Shown here: one piece after another, positions 47,159-60,100 of the stretch
Layout: the number at the start of each line of letters is the position of its first letter
Position numbering within the stretch: the first letter of the stretch is position 1
Source of the DNA: Cryptomeria japonica
Taxonomy: Eukaryota > Streptophyta > Pinopsida > Cupressales > Cupressaceae
Assembly: GCF_030272615.1 (NCBI RefSeq)
Contig: NC_081415.1
Span: forward strand, 421,096,257 to 421,160,256
Length of the DNA: 64,000 bases
Reading direction: 5' to 3'
Translations under genes and position numbers: made by a program
The notes under the pieces: model-generated
What the model was told of the DNA's origin: nothing
What the model saw: only the letters and a program-made list of their open reading frames with translations
Databases searched by the model: none

Positions 47159-49109
47159 GAAAGAAGATAAAAAAGATTCTAAGCATGTGCTTCTTGCACA
47201 AGGGACATCTCTTCATACATAAATATAATCCAATGGGTTCAGGGGGAAAATCAAGATAACATCTCTTAGTCTCCTAAGGAAAGGCAAAAGGTAAGTTGCA
47301 GGTATTGTGTGCAAAGTTTGGTCTTCATACTCATGTTTTGATGGAATTGGTTGTTCATGTATTCATAATGAGGGCTTATAAGATACAAAGTTGAGATTGT
47401 TTGTGGTATTGTGGAAGGTGATGAACATCACTGTCTTTTCTTTCACATGAATTTATGTGAATTTAGGATGAGTATGATGTTTCTAATAGTTTAAGTATTT
47501 ATAGAATTGAGTTAAGGTTGGTGGGAGGCCTGAGAAGAATTATAAAATGCCTTTCCCATGTGAGAATGGGTTCTTGTTGGATATAGTTCACAAAAACCAA
47601 TAAAAAACTAATATTTCCCTGCACTTTCTATGTTATTTTCCACATTGCGGTTTGAAACTCTATTGATTTTGTAATGAAAATTAATTGTTTTGAATCTCAG
47701 ATCATTTGGAAATGATGAGGAATTAATTTACTCTATTTTGGCTTTTGTTTCATTTATTTTCATTGAGTTTTATAGCAGATGCATCCATTTTAGTGAAACA
47801 CAGTCAAAACCCTCATAAGGGTAAACAATGATTAAAATAAAATGTTTTATGAACTTGTACCTGGTTGAATGGTCTCACCAATGCTTGTAACTTTGTATTA
47901 TATAGTGTTATCTCTTACAAACATGGTTGCAAGGTTACAAGAAGGTCTTTGCACGTGTAAACAAAATGCAAAGTGACTGCCATATTGTTTCAGACCATGA
48001 ACAACAAATTGGGTTGAAGTTTTGGGTGTGTTGAAGTGTGCAAGGAGAGAATGAATGGTGATGAATGGGTATGAGGGTGTATGGTCAATGTGAATTTAGG
48101 TTGACAAGGTTGGGAATTGAGAAAAACAATCCCAAGAGTCAAATACATGACTGTCCCAAAACATATATATGACTGTCCTAATTTTGACATTGTCAAGAAT
48201 CTTTCTTTGTTTGATTGGATTGGGTGAGTATGATTGAGAGTGGGTATGTGGGATTAAGTGCAGGATTAGAAGAGTGTGAGTGGGTTCCTTGGTTGTGTTG
48301 TAAGGTCACCAAAGGTTGAGTAACAACACTTGCCAATTAAATTCCTTTGACTGTCTTAAAGACTGTGATTGTGACAATCATAACAAAACAGTGAGTTAGC
48401 CACTTCTAGATTGTTAGGAAGTGTGATTGGGATGGTTGGGGAGTGGAGAGGGATTAGGGAAGACCCTTGAGAGTCTAAAGAATCCTGTTTGGAAGCACTA
48501 GAGAGTGGGAAGAATGTCAAATTGTTTGATTGTCCTAATTTGTTCCATGGCTGTGCTAAACCTTTTTTTTGACTATCCTAAAGTCAACCATCTATAATAA
48601 TTTTTGTTGAGTTCCTTAGGGTGGATGGATGGGTGTAGAAAGGTGTTTGGATAGAGAAGAAGAGTCTACAAATGGTTGGGTGTGTGTTTGAGGAAGATTT
48701 GTTACATGTTATGAGTCACTACAAGAGAAGGAATGAGATCCTAGTTGGACAGTCCTAGTTGAGTAGCCAAGATGGTGGTGATGATTGTCTTAGAGTTGAG
48801 GAGCATGGTTAAGAGTTCAAGAAGGTTGTTTAGGAGTGGAAAAATGTATCTGAGTGGTTGGCCAAGGGCTTGAGAAGGTTTGAGTGAGTTTGGGATATTG
48901 AAGCCTAGTGAGTAGGTTGAAGAGTCAAAGAAAAAGTTTCACCTATTAAGTTGGTGAGAAAAGAAACTAGATAGGGATAGCAACAAATCTCAAAAGGACT
49001 TCAACCAACACAAAGGTCACAAATAATCTCTGCACAGTTATGAAGAAAGTTTAAAGACAACGAACGAGGCGATCATATGTATGAAACAATTTATTCATAG
49101 TCCAAGATG
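47159..49109. other. No gene seen
   Basis: Moderately AT-rich, with many GAGTGTG/GGTTG phrases and recurring GACTGTCCTAA-like words between 48,140 and 48,760, too irregular to call an array. No supported ORF. Confidence 0.5.
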
Positions 49110-49720
49110 CATTAGCTTAGACATAGGATAGTTACATAATATTATTAGCAAATTGTTAGCTAACAAAGTTCTTCCTAGGTTGATATCCAAAATCCGCTAG
49201 ATTTATTAAAGGTTGTTGTATTGGAAATAATTTACCTTCTACTTGAGAGGTTTGTGTTAGACTCAATATCCTAGTCAAGAAGCATGTATGGTTGTGATTA
49301 ACTTTGAAAAATCCTATGATTGAGTTTAGTGGGATTTTATTGAGCTTATGATCAAAATTTGGGGTTAGGTGGACAATCTACTAGAATAGTCATAGTCATT
49401 TTCAAATAATATATGCTTAAGTAAATTTTTATGTTAAATTCATCAAGTGTACTCTTCAAAGATCAATCGGAAATTTTGGGCACTTAACTTAGTTCTCTTT
49501 TAAAGTGATGTTTCAAATTTTGTTAAGGGTCAATGCTCTTGATCCACCTATTGGAGGATTTTCCCTTCCCAAGAATGACTAGGTGGAAGTCCATTTTGCA
49601 AGTGATACATCATCTATGAATTAAACTTGTCGAAATTGTGTGGGCATCATAAGATTAAATATGAGATTTGAGTGGTGGTTCCATAGAGATAACTAAGATA
49701 GGTAATGAATTGCAAGATGT
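49110..49720 (+). pseudogene. Degenerate LINE reverse-transcriptase fragment
   Basis: With frameshifts and stops the plus strand yields recognisable RT pieces in the right order: LTKFFLG..YPKSARFIKGCC near 49,160-49,210, VINFEKSYD..WDFIELMIKI near 49,293-49,360, and ASDTSS near 49,597 (the FADD-type catalytic box with its first Asp changed). These match the order in plant LINE ORF2 proteins. No ends or poly(A) tail were found, and it is far more decayed than the LINE at 55391-63586. Confidence 0.6.
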
Positions 49721-50422
49721 TTGTTATACTAAGTAGCATCTTAGAGATTTTTAGACAAGTAAAATAAATTAATGGAAGAAGTGAGCAATAATTGACAATG
49801 ATTATATTGCAATGACATGTGGTTATTTATGAAAAAGCTATGGGGTCTAACTCCTCTTTCATGTCCTCCCAACTCCTCCAAGATTTTTTTTTACACTAGA
49901 TCTTTGGGATCATAAGAATCTATTATATGCATTTTGTAGAGAGAAAGTAAAAGAGCATTTGTAATAAATAGTTGATACATGACAACATATCCTTAACCAA
50001 TAAGATGAGATAAAAGTTTCAATTAAGACACACATCAACTTTATTATCATATGTTAAAGGTGGTTTGTTAGTACATCATTATATTTCATAAATTAATTTC
50101 ATATCCTAGCTTTGTCAGCACCAATCTCATTTTACTAGAGAAGTCATAGAGAGAGTAGTGGCACTTTCACTAGACAACCTAGACAATTGCTTTAATTAGG
50201 CACAAGATATTGGTATCTTACTATACATCATCAAATATACAAGTAAGGTCCATGAAGAAAGAGTTAGGTTCTATAATAATTTTATAGGCTTGGTTAGGTA
50301 GCCCTTCACTTGGGTAGGTATCATCTCTTTGAGATGTGGCGTTTTCTTATAGGATTATTATATATTTAGCAAGTAGTTTTTACAAAGGCTTCTTACTTGA
50401 AGACTCACTTAGAAGTGGTTAT
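49721..50422. other. No gene seen
   Basis: AT-rich sequence continuing from the LINE fragment. Parts may be its unrecognisable 3' portion. Confidence 0.4.
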
Positions 50423-50739
50423 TGTTGGTTGGGACTCCTCACTTGTGGCAGATTCTATATATGCACACCCCTTGCTCACACTTGGGCATATTTTGTAAAT
50501 TGAGCACTCCCTTGATTATCACATAGGCTATATTGAACTCTCATATCCCTTGCATATCTTGGATCCATACCTATTGCACTATATTTGCATCTTCTGGTAG
50601 GAATAATATATTATATTACATTTTGTATTCCTCTTTATTTTTAGTGCATCTAATAGGTCCTCTCCTACAATTGTTGTTTTGCATTCTCAAGAATTTTACA
50701 TGTATCAAAGATATCTCTATACCATTTCATAAGCTTACA
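50423..50739 (+). repeat. Possible copia-type LTR followed by a PBS
   Basis: The stretch starts TGTTGGTTGGGACTCC and ends AAGCTTACA (TG...CA, 317 bp). It is directly followed by TGGTATAAGAGAC (50740-50752), close to the TGGTATCAGAGC primer-binding site complementary to initiator-Met tRNA that is usual in plant copia elements. No second LTR or copia coding sequence is recognisable downstream, so this would be a truncated relic. Confidence 0.4.
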
Positions 50740-50752
50740 TGGTATAAGAGAC

Positions 50753-52874
50753 TTGAATTGATCTAGAGCCTATCTATTTCCATTGAGGATCAAGAGTTTT
50801 ATTTTGTGACATGGTTGGATAGTTTCCTTTTGGTACTTCCTAGGTCAAAATGGAACTTTCCATCAACTCTAGAGCAGTTTAAAACCCTAGAAACAACTAT
50901 TAATTTATCAAAATTTGAACTATTAATTTATCAAAATTTGACGATGTTCAAAGAACTAGGAAAATATCTCCTAGTGCCTATCATACAAATCATGCCATAC
51001 TATGAAATCATACTAGAATGGTGCCAATATGGTGTAAGTGGCATCAAATAAGGTATAATGTAACATGAGAATTTTTGTATTTTTAAGGATTTTGTTGTAG
51101 ATTATTTAAGGACACGCATACCCTTCTCACACAATATGAAGTACCCACCTAGCATTACAGGTGTACCATTATGTCTAGTGTATTTGAAGGTACTTCACTA
51201 CCACTCTTGACTCCATGAAGCCACCTTTAACAAGGCACAAGCCTCTTTTTCCACCATGACTTCTATAATTGGTAAATAGTATGTTTATTGTTGCCTAATA
51301 GCCATTAACATCCAACACAAATTTTAACTCTCACCTCCAATGTCTGACTTTCTCATTCCACTGACTAGTTTAAGAAAAAAAAATGCAAAGCCAGTATGGA
51401 TCATATAGAGTAGGGTCCCATGTATGGTGATGGTGATTTTTATAGCTTTTGGACCTGATTTCAAACTAAAAATCCAAGTGATTTTGGAATATACACATAA
51501 TGTTTTGACAATGAAACAATTTTTCAGAGATCAAGCAACAATTTTCATCACCAATGACAAATTTTCACCAAAATATTCCATTCCAACTCCTGGCTTTGCC
51601 ACATGGTAATCCACAACCCCACCACCTATTAGTATGAAACCACCATGTCAACATGTCATCATGCACAATCAACATGTTTATACAAGCCATGTTAGTGTAA
51701 GAAAATGCCTCCAAGCCTTCATGGTTTCGATCAAACCCCAAAGGATCAGTCCAAGAGTTGATGTATTAATAGAGACAATGATGAGAGCATGAATCCTAAA
51801 GATCATGTGAGAGCTACAACCATCAAAGGCATATAGATAGTCAATAGAGAGCATAGGACATTTCAAGATGTATGGTAGTCATAAGAGTCCCATCGACAAT
51901 AGAGCAACAACCTTGAATAGTGCATCACATTTTCAATGATTGAGGGCATTATCTAACCTTAGAGCCTATTTGAAGCCAAGAGTATCCAGTAGCACTTCAT
52001 TAGAGACGCACCTTGAAAAGAATCCATATTTTTTAAGTGAATTTTAAAAAATAGTTCTTCTTGATTACTTCCCTAAATTATGTGGTGATTTTCATCCTAA
52101 AATTCTACTCACCAACAAAATTATCTAACTTTGTTCCTATGAAAATTCCTAAAATTTGTTCTCCAACTCCATTTCTAAAGCATGTACCCCATTCCTCAAC
52201 CCAATTATGCATCCATATATCCTAACATCCATTGTATGATTCAAAGAGGATCTTTGATGTCCCTATCTATAATATTGATGTAACTCTCGAAGAAAGGGAA
52301 GATATGAAGCACATAGCCAAATATGCCTAAATACCATCTGTTACATTGTAAGTGAGTCCAATCCAACCTAAAATCTAAAGACCCCATATGCCTAAATACC
52401 ATATGTCCCTGTTACATAATATATGTAGCCAAAATTTGGCCCCCAAAAACATAACCCTGGACTACATTTACATCAAATTTGTCATATGCAGCCAAAATTG
52501 GCCCCCAAAAATAATTACAACCCATTTACAACAACATTCTAACCCTTAAAGTTCTTACATAGTAGGACTTTATGAAACAAAAAAGAGAGCCAATGATAAA
52601 AATATGCAAAAATAAGGTGATGAGCAACATCCATCCCAACTACCATATTCATCCTCGGTACTTAAGGTAACAGTCCCTTGTCAAAATTAACAGCCCCAAC
52701 TGTCGAAATACTAAGCAGGAATCATCGTTTAATAAAATTTTACTCATAACCATGATTGAAAGCCAGTATATCAGAGGGATGAGAAGAAAATTATGTTATC
52801 GTTTACCAAAACATGATAGCATGATACTTGAATTGCCCATCAAAAAATGTAGTAAAACTTCCAAAAGAAATCAA
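50753..52874. other. No gene seen
   Basis: Mixed AT-rich sequence with only short ORFs. ATGCCTAAATACCAT recurs near 52,325 and 52,388, and CAGCCAAAATTGGCCCCCAAAA-like text near 52,430 and 52,490, small local duplications. Confidence 0.5.
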
Positions 52875-53741
52875 TCATTCCTCCATTGGTTCGAATTCGT
52901 CAACATCTTCATCAGTTAGCACACAATTATCATTGTGGGTTTGACCCAGTGGATAATCAACAACATCTTCCACAATACCCTGCGCAGTGGATGGAATGGC
53001 TGCCAACAATGTGTCCCATGCGGAAGAAGCAATAGGGGAAGGATTTCCATGAGGCCAGTGACTATCATTTGGGGCATATGCAGACGACGGAAGCCAAGCC
53101 CTATCAACTGGTGAACTCGTAATTGACAATGGAGGGGAAATTACATGCTCATGACCCACTATAGCTAACAATGCATGCACATTCAAGAAATCCTTATTCC
53201 TTAACTCTGAATCAAGGGCACAACCTAAATTCCTTACCAATTTCTGTGGAGGCTGAACATTACGAAGTTCCAACAAATGCTTCATACTATCGTACAGGGC
53301 AACAAAAGACTCTTTGTGCAATAAGAAATGTCTAGGAAACACACCTCCAACATGAGCCTACCCCCGCCGAAGGTCATATTTATGCACTACTAATAACAAT
53401 TTATTACCCATCCTAAATTCCTGCTTAATAGTTTTCTCTGCAATTTGTTCCAAATCCTTCCAAGATTGCATTAAATCAAGAGCATTCAAAAGGAAAATGG
53501 AGATAAGTTGTGAGGGAGAGATTACTCTTTTTGTATGTGGGTAAAGGATCTCCTCGCCAAGAATTTTCTTCACACTTCTCCTACAATGTTGGGACTGAAA
53601 GTTAAAAACTTGACCAAGTTGTTCATCCACAAAATGTTCTTCAAATGGCTCCTCCCATTCTTCCACTCTCAAATCAACCCTGTAGTTTCGAGGCCAATAT
53701 TCTCTTGTTGGCAACATTATCAAACTCTGTAATTCCACCAA
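52875..53741 (-). pseudogene. Unrecognised protein-coding frame (about 289 codons) with one stop
   Basis: A single minus-strand frame runs from about 53741 to a stop at 52877-52875, broken once by TAG at 53360-53358. The composition is protein-like: EYWPRNYRVDLRVEEWEEPF, QHCRRSVKKILGEEI, then VFPRHFLLHKESFVALYDS, a helical stretch ELRNVQPPQKLVRNLGCALD and an acidic tail ending DVDEFEPMEE. I recognise no domain. The 5' end has no ATG. A possible splice acceptor (GAATTACAG) lies just inside the start, so an upstream exon may exist. It could be a captured or retroposed host gene fragment, or an accessory gene of an unidentified transposon. Confidence 0.5.
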
Positions 53742-55139
53742 ATTTGAGGAAGATTGGCTTTACATCTTGTTTTCACCACATTCACAACATTCAAAACTGC
53801 TGGAAGATTATGGGCAATTTAATGCCGATTAATACTAAAGTAATTATTAGTAAGTCTTGATGCAGATGGTCGTACCCAAGCTTCGCACATGTAGAAGCTA
53901 GATTGATTTCCTCGTAATCTTTTGAAAGTCATTTTTATGATGAGATGTAATCATTTATTAGACACCTGACATCTCCATATGCATTTTGATCCCAAAATGA
54001 TATCACACACATCAAATAGTTCTCGCACGCATTAATCCATATTACATTTGAATATGTTTGAACAAATTAATATTCCATACTCCTTGTGTAGGGTTTTGAA
54101 AATCGATAACAAGAATCTGATAATACCAAACAGATAAAATTGAACCCAAAACAAAAGCAACTAGACTACGGCAAAGGGTAGGATACATATACAGGAGGAG
54201 AGAACAACGCCCAAAAAAATCAACATACACAATCATTGTCCAGGAAATAAATCGATCTACAGAGGAAAAAAACAACCCAACCTAGATGACGAATCCCTGA
54301 CAAGAAGCTTTTCATCCCTGGAACCCGTTCGAAGGATCCTCTTCCCAAAATCCTTTTGCTGTGCATACAAATTTTTTTAACTTTTTTACTATTCTGTTTT
54401 TCATCGCAATGCCGACGCACTTCCGTCATACCTCCAACGAAATTAATAAACGTCGGAATGCCATTATTGGCATTAGATCAAACCAGCCATAGTCATGTTT
54501 TCAAATTCTAACATCCACACATAGTATGGAATTGTTTATGCAAGAACAATTTATTGGATATTTATAACCGGTCTAAATGGTAAAGGCTTGCATTTGGAAA
54601 CATCCAGGTGGCATGTAACCTTTCCCTTTTCTCATAAATAATCCTTCCTCACATATATTAAATACTTCCCTCTTTTGAATACAAGTCAAAAGTAAAAGGA
54701 CCAAATAGTTGTGTCTTTAGTGAAATATCATTTGATACTTCAAATTGTAAGAATTCTTTATTAAAGACTCATAAGTCTATATGGAAAGTAATAAAAAATG
54801 GCATAGGATTTTCTTATGAAGCTTCTCTTGTAAGTTTTTCAAGTTAAAGATTTACCATGACTCCTATATTTTCTTAGGTTAAATTATGTTTGCTTAAACA
54901 TGTTTCTTTTATAAATATTTAATATTGATAAGTTTTCACTTTTTTTCTTTCAGACATGCAATTTGTTTTTTTTATTTACTAGCATATTTATATTTTATAA
55001 ATAAAATTTATGTAAGCAATGTCAAAATATATCAAATTTAAAAAAATCTTTATCTTTAGTATAGATTAATAAATTTCATATGATTAATATTTATTAGAAT
55101 TTAGTTTTAGAATATGAAATGATTTGCATAAAAAAAATA
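53742..55139. other. No gene seen; one patch with CGTCGGAAT motifs
   Basis: AT-rich sequence. At about 54,400-54,465 the words GCCGACGCACTTCCGTC, CCAACGAAATT and CGTCGGAATGCC recall the motif of the En/Spm-like block at 1488-1912, but too few copies are present to call an end. An ORF at 54,220-54,429 (-) overlaps this patch and is not supported. Confidence 0.45.
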
Positions 55140-55390
55140 GAAGTTTATTTTAAATCTAGATTTTAAAACATAAATTTTTAAATTAAAAGTTTCTTTTCAA
55201 TCTAGATTTAAAAATATAATTTTATAAATTAGAAGTTTTTTTAAATCTAAATTTAAAAATATAATTTTTTTTACATTTAATAAATAATAATAATAGAAAG
55301 TTGTTTTTAATTTAGATTTGTTTATTTTAAATGTAGATTTAAAAAATATTATTTGTTTATTTAATAAATAATAATAATAGAAAGTTTCTT
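55140..55390. repeat. AT-rich degenerate tandem repeat, target of the LINE
   Basis: Units built around AGAAGTTT...AATCTAGATTTAAAAATA recur at about 55,138, 55,186, 55,230, 55,298 and 55,379, and homologous sequence resumes after the LINE at 63,599. The last 22 bp (55369-55390) are the target duplication. Confidence 0.7.
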
Positions 55391-55403
55391 GGTACCTGAA
55401 AAA

Positions 55404-57114
55404 ATGGCTCTGCAAAATATCGCTGAAAGGAGCAGGCGAAATAAATTTTTGGAAAAAAGTGACAATGGGGTTCCTTCGACATCTGGAAGGGCTCCCCCAA
55501 GTTGTGAAAAACAGAAAAACCATTAACGCGGAAAGGAGGATGGAAAGAATGTTGAACCAGGTCTGGGCAGTTCCTATCACTACACGAATTCCACCCTTTG
55601 CCACTAATGCGAACAGGGTGCCGTTAGGGTTTAAGGCGAACAATGACTGGCCTCAACACGGCCCGCAAAGAAGCCAGGCAGAAGGTTATCTAAAACCGAC
55701 CAGAATTGGGGAACCCACATTGCAGAAATTTTCCAAATCTGAAAACAATTATGCAGTACAGAAAATATGGAAAGAACCGAAAACGCAGTTTAATAAACAG
55801 GTCGAGATAAATTCAAAACACCCTAGGATGGAGCCCATCAAAATCCTAACTCTGGATACCACTACGGAGCTAAGGAGTTACTGTGCTAAGCACGGATTAT
55901 TTGCCAAATGGGAAGGCAGTGGGCAATCTTCCTCAGAAATAGTTGACTGGTGGAGAAAAAAATTCTGCGGCCAGGTAAGTATAACAACCCTAACTAATAA
56001 ATACATCTTTATTGAATGCTATGAAGAATCATTGAAAATTAGAATGCTCGAAGGAGAACGAGTGTTTTATAAGGGAATGAATTTTAAATTTTTAGATTGG
56101 AAACCTAAATTTGATTCGGACAGACACGAATTCAGCACAGAATCTAGATGGATAATCATACAAAACATTTCGGTAGAGCTAATGCATGTTAAGATTTTGA
56201 TGGAAATAGGCAATAGCTTAGGCAGTTTTGTAGCCCTAGAAAAAAATTGGACAGACAACTCCGACATTAAAATTCTAATAGATATGGAAAGAAACAATAA
56301 GGATTTAAGAAGCATATCCATTAATACGATGAATGGGAACTATAATTTAAATCCAAAATGGTTTAATGGCAAGATATCGGAAGAAATATGAGCCATAAAC
56401 ACTAATGTCAGAAAAACTCAGGTCAAGAAAACAAAAAAGGCTAAAAAACCAGATAACAAGGTCGACATTCAATTTAACGATGAAATAGGTGGATTCATCG
56501 TCACAAATACACAATGTGGTGAAAAACCGGGGCTGCAAGCTTGCTCCCAAAGCATCAAATCTATCAATAATAAGCAGATCCATGCATCGCCTGAAAAATA
56601 AATCCAAAAGGAGCTGCATGAGGTCATTGACAGCTTGATGGAAAAATTTGCAGAAGAGATAGCAGATGAAATGTTGAAGAAAGATAAGATAGCAGAAAAC
56701 ACATGCCATTCAAATGGACATATTCACGCGGTAGAAAACCCTCAAGCAAAGGAAACTGAAAATAATAGTGTAGAAGGGGTTCCAGAGATACAAAACATGG
56801 AGGACCTATCCCCTGTGGTAAAAGGAATGAACGAAGAGGAAGAAAGAAACTTTATAATCAAGGAATTAATGAATATACAGGAGGAGGAAAGATCGGGGGA
56901 TGCAAACACAAACTTGGGAGAGCTACCCAATAAAGGTATTATGATGGTAGATGGAGATAAAGAGAACCCAAACTGTGGTAAACTCGGCAGCAATAAAAGG
57001 GGGCGAAAATATTTTTTAGACAAAATGAGAATGGATGGGGAAGCGGAGGGGCAAACCAAAATAACAAACCTATTCGGCCTAATAAAGAACCCGACATCCC
57101 CCAACCTGAACTAA
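55404..57114 (+). pseudogene. LINE ORF1 protein (nucleic-acid-binding), broken
   Basis: The first ATG (55404, MALQNIAERSRRNK) opens a frame that ends after about 42 codons. A shifted frame from 55459 runs to 57114, broken by TGA at 56389 and TAA at 56599, so a frameshift near 55,500-55,530 is likely. Residues around 55,950-56,330 (KFCGQVSITTLTNKYIFIEC, MLEGERVFYKGMNFKFLDW, SRWIIIQNISVELMHVKIL) match the DUF4283-type RNA-binding fold of plant LINE ORF1 proteins. The C-terminal half is charged and acidic, without a clear zinc knuckle. ORF1 proteins coat the LINE RNA. The 3' end overlaps the ORF2 start in a different frame. Confidence 0.82.
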
Positions 57115-60100
57115 AAATACTAACATGGAATGTAAGGGGTCTGGGAGCCCCTAGTAAGCAACGCTTAATTAAGCGTAGCTTAAAAAGAACTGACATGGAT
57201 ATAATAATGATACAAGAAACAAAACTAAACAGAGCAGACATGGCACAATTTAGTAAAAATCTATATCAATGGCAGATGGAGGCAACAGATTCCATTGGGG
57301 CATCGGGAGGATTAGCATTACTATGGAAGAAAAACACAATAACGTATACTGGTTATGTCAAAATGCAACATTGGATGGCAGGAAAAGTTAAAGCAATCAA
57401 CAAAGATACAGAATTCATCATCATCAATGTTTATGGCCCAATAACCACGGAAAAAATAAAAGCAGTTTGGTTAGAAATTAATCATTTTTTAACAAATCAA
57501 AAGGCTCCTCACTGCATTATAGGGGGAGACTTCAACACTATTTTATATCAATCTGAGAAAAGTGGAGGTGCCAAGACAATTAGACAATCGCAAAAAGACT
57601 TCATGGAATGGGTAAATAACAATTACTTGCTAGAAATAAAAACTAATAAGAATGCACACACATGGAATAATAGGAGGTCTGGCTTTTCTAATATATCAGA
57701 ACTACTGGATAGATTCTTCTTTAAAGGGGACCTAAGCTCCTTTCAAGTCGAGATGAAGGCCTCGGTTCTCCCATGGTCAGGATCAGATCATTTTCCAGTA
57801 TTGCTGGAACTTATGGGGGAACTGAATATCAGTAGGAGACCTTTTAAATTTGAAAATATGTGGCTCATGCATGAAGATTTCCTACCAAATATACAAAAAT
57901 GGTGGACAAAATGTAATATCCAAGGTTCTAAAATGTTCCAAATAACCTTGAAACTAAAAGAAATAAAACATAAATTATTAGTCTGGAACAAGGAAAGATT
58001 CAAAAATATCTTCGAAGAAAAATTAAGAATTGAAAAAGAAATGGATGAAGTAAATATAGAAGTCATTATGCATGGAATGGATCAACTTTTATATAATACA
58101 GAGAAAAGGCTTCTAAAGGAATATGAAGATATCTTAACCAAGGAAGAAATCTTTTGGAAGCAAAAATCCAGACAAGTATGGCTAAGTGAAGGGGATAATA
58201 ATACAAATTTTTTTCATAATAGCGTTAAAGTGAGGAGAGCTAAAAATAGAATCACACAAATTGCTAATGGAGAAAACCAGATTATCACAGATCCAAAGAT
58301 GATTGCGGAAGACGCTACCCAATACTTTAGTAACATACTGAATAACTGGGAACATTCAGACCTGACGCACAGTTAGGACTTGGTTAAAAACATACTGAAT
58401 TTATTATCAAAGGAGGATAATCAGATGTTAAATGCCAAAATCACTAAGGAAGAGGTAAAGTATGCTCTATCCCAATTTTCAGGGGATAAGGCTCCTGGAC
58501 TTGATGGTTTCCCGGCTAACTTTTATCAGAAATGTTGGCATATCATAGGTGATGAGGTATCAGAGGCATTAGAAGCTGCTAGAAATGCTTGCAACTTTCC
58601 GAAAGAAATAAATAGTACATTTTTAGCTCTTTTACCCAAGAAAGAAAATCCATCCAGATGGGAGGAATTCAGACCCATATCCTTATGCAACATGACATAT
58701 AAAATGTTAACAAAAATCATGGCCAACAGATTGAAAAAATTATTACCAGTTATCATCTCAGAGGAACAAACAGGCTTTGTTCCAAATAGGTCAATTTTAG
58801 ATGGGATAATCATTGTTCAAGAGGCGATTCATTCCATACAGAACCAAAAACAACCTAATATGTTAATTAAACTTGATATAAAAAAAGCCTATGATAAAGT
58901 GGACTGGTACTTCCTCTGCAGCTACATGAAAGCCTTCGGCTTCAACAAGCAATGGATCAATTGGGTGTATAGATGCATTTCAAGCCCTCGATACTCAGTC
59001 TTGATAAATGGAAAACCAGAGGGGTATTTTGGAGCAACAAGGGGCCTGAGACAAGGGGATCCGATTTCCCCTTTTCTATTCATCATAATGTCTGAAGCTT
59101 TAGGAAGGGCCCTTAATGCTTCTAGAATTCAAGGTAGGCTGCAAGGTATTCAGATAACGACAGGGGTAGAACCTTGCACACATCAACAATTTGCAGATGA
59201 TACAATGATTCTAGGAAGAAGCAATCTCAAAGAAGCTAAGGAAATTAAGAGAATTCTATTGTCATACGGGAAAGCTTCTGGAGAATTAGTAAATAACCAA
59301 AAATCTGAAATCTTCTACTTTAATACACCTATACATGAACAGAACAACATAACAAACTGGCTGGGATATAAGATTGGACAATTACCATGCTCATATTTAG
59401 GAATACCAATTGACAAAGGAATAAGATCAACCAAGCTATGGGATCAACTCATTGATCGCATCAAAAAAAGATTGTCATCATGGCAGGGCCTATGGTTGAC
59501 AGGGGCAGGAAGATTGACATTGATCAAATTAGTCTTATTGGCAGTACCAATCTACATGCTTTTGTGCATTCCCTTATCAAAAGGGGTATATAAAAACATA
59601 TCCCAATTCATCAGGAATTTCTATTGGCAGGGCACGGAGGATAAAAACAAAATAAAACTAATTGCTTGGGATAAAATTTGTAGGGAAAAGTGTGATGGGG
59701 GTACGGGTATAAGGAACTTGAAATGGCAGAACAAGGCCTTAGGGGCAAAATTGATCTGGAAAATATACGGTTCATCCGAAGCCAAATGGGCAAATTTTTT
59801 GAGAAATAAATACCTAACAACTAATAAAAAAGAAGCAATATTTAGGGAAAAACATCTACCAAAAGGCTCAAGAATATGGAACTTCATCAAAGAATGTAGA
59901 CCCGTTATAACAAAACATCTGACTTGGGATATCCACAATGGCAAATTGGCCTTGTTTTGGGAAGACTCATGGGGGGACCAACCTCCAATAGATGTATTGA
60001 TGGATACGTCTGAAATCAAACAATAGATGAAGAATCTTTAGGGAAATTATGTTAAAGACTATATAACCCTTGAACCAAATTTGACATTAGGATGGAAATG

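Noticed and set aside
48140-48760. Recurring GACTGTCCTAA-like words
   Set aside because: Spacing and sequence too irregular to call a repeat array.
54220-54429. Minus-strand ORF of 69 codons
   Set aside because: Short, no domain, overlaps the patch of CGTCGGAAT-like motifs.
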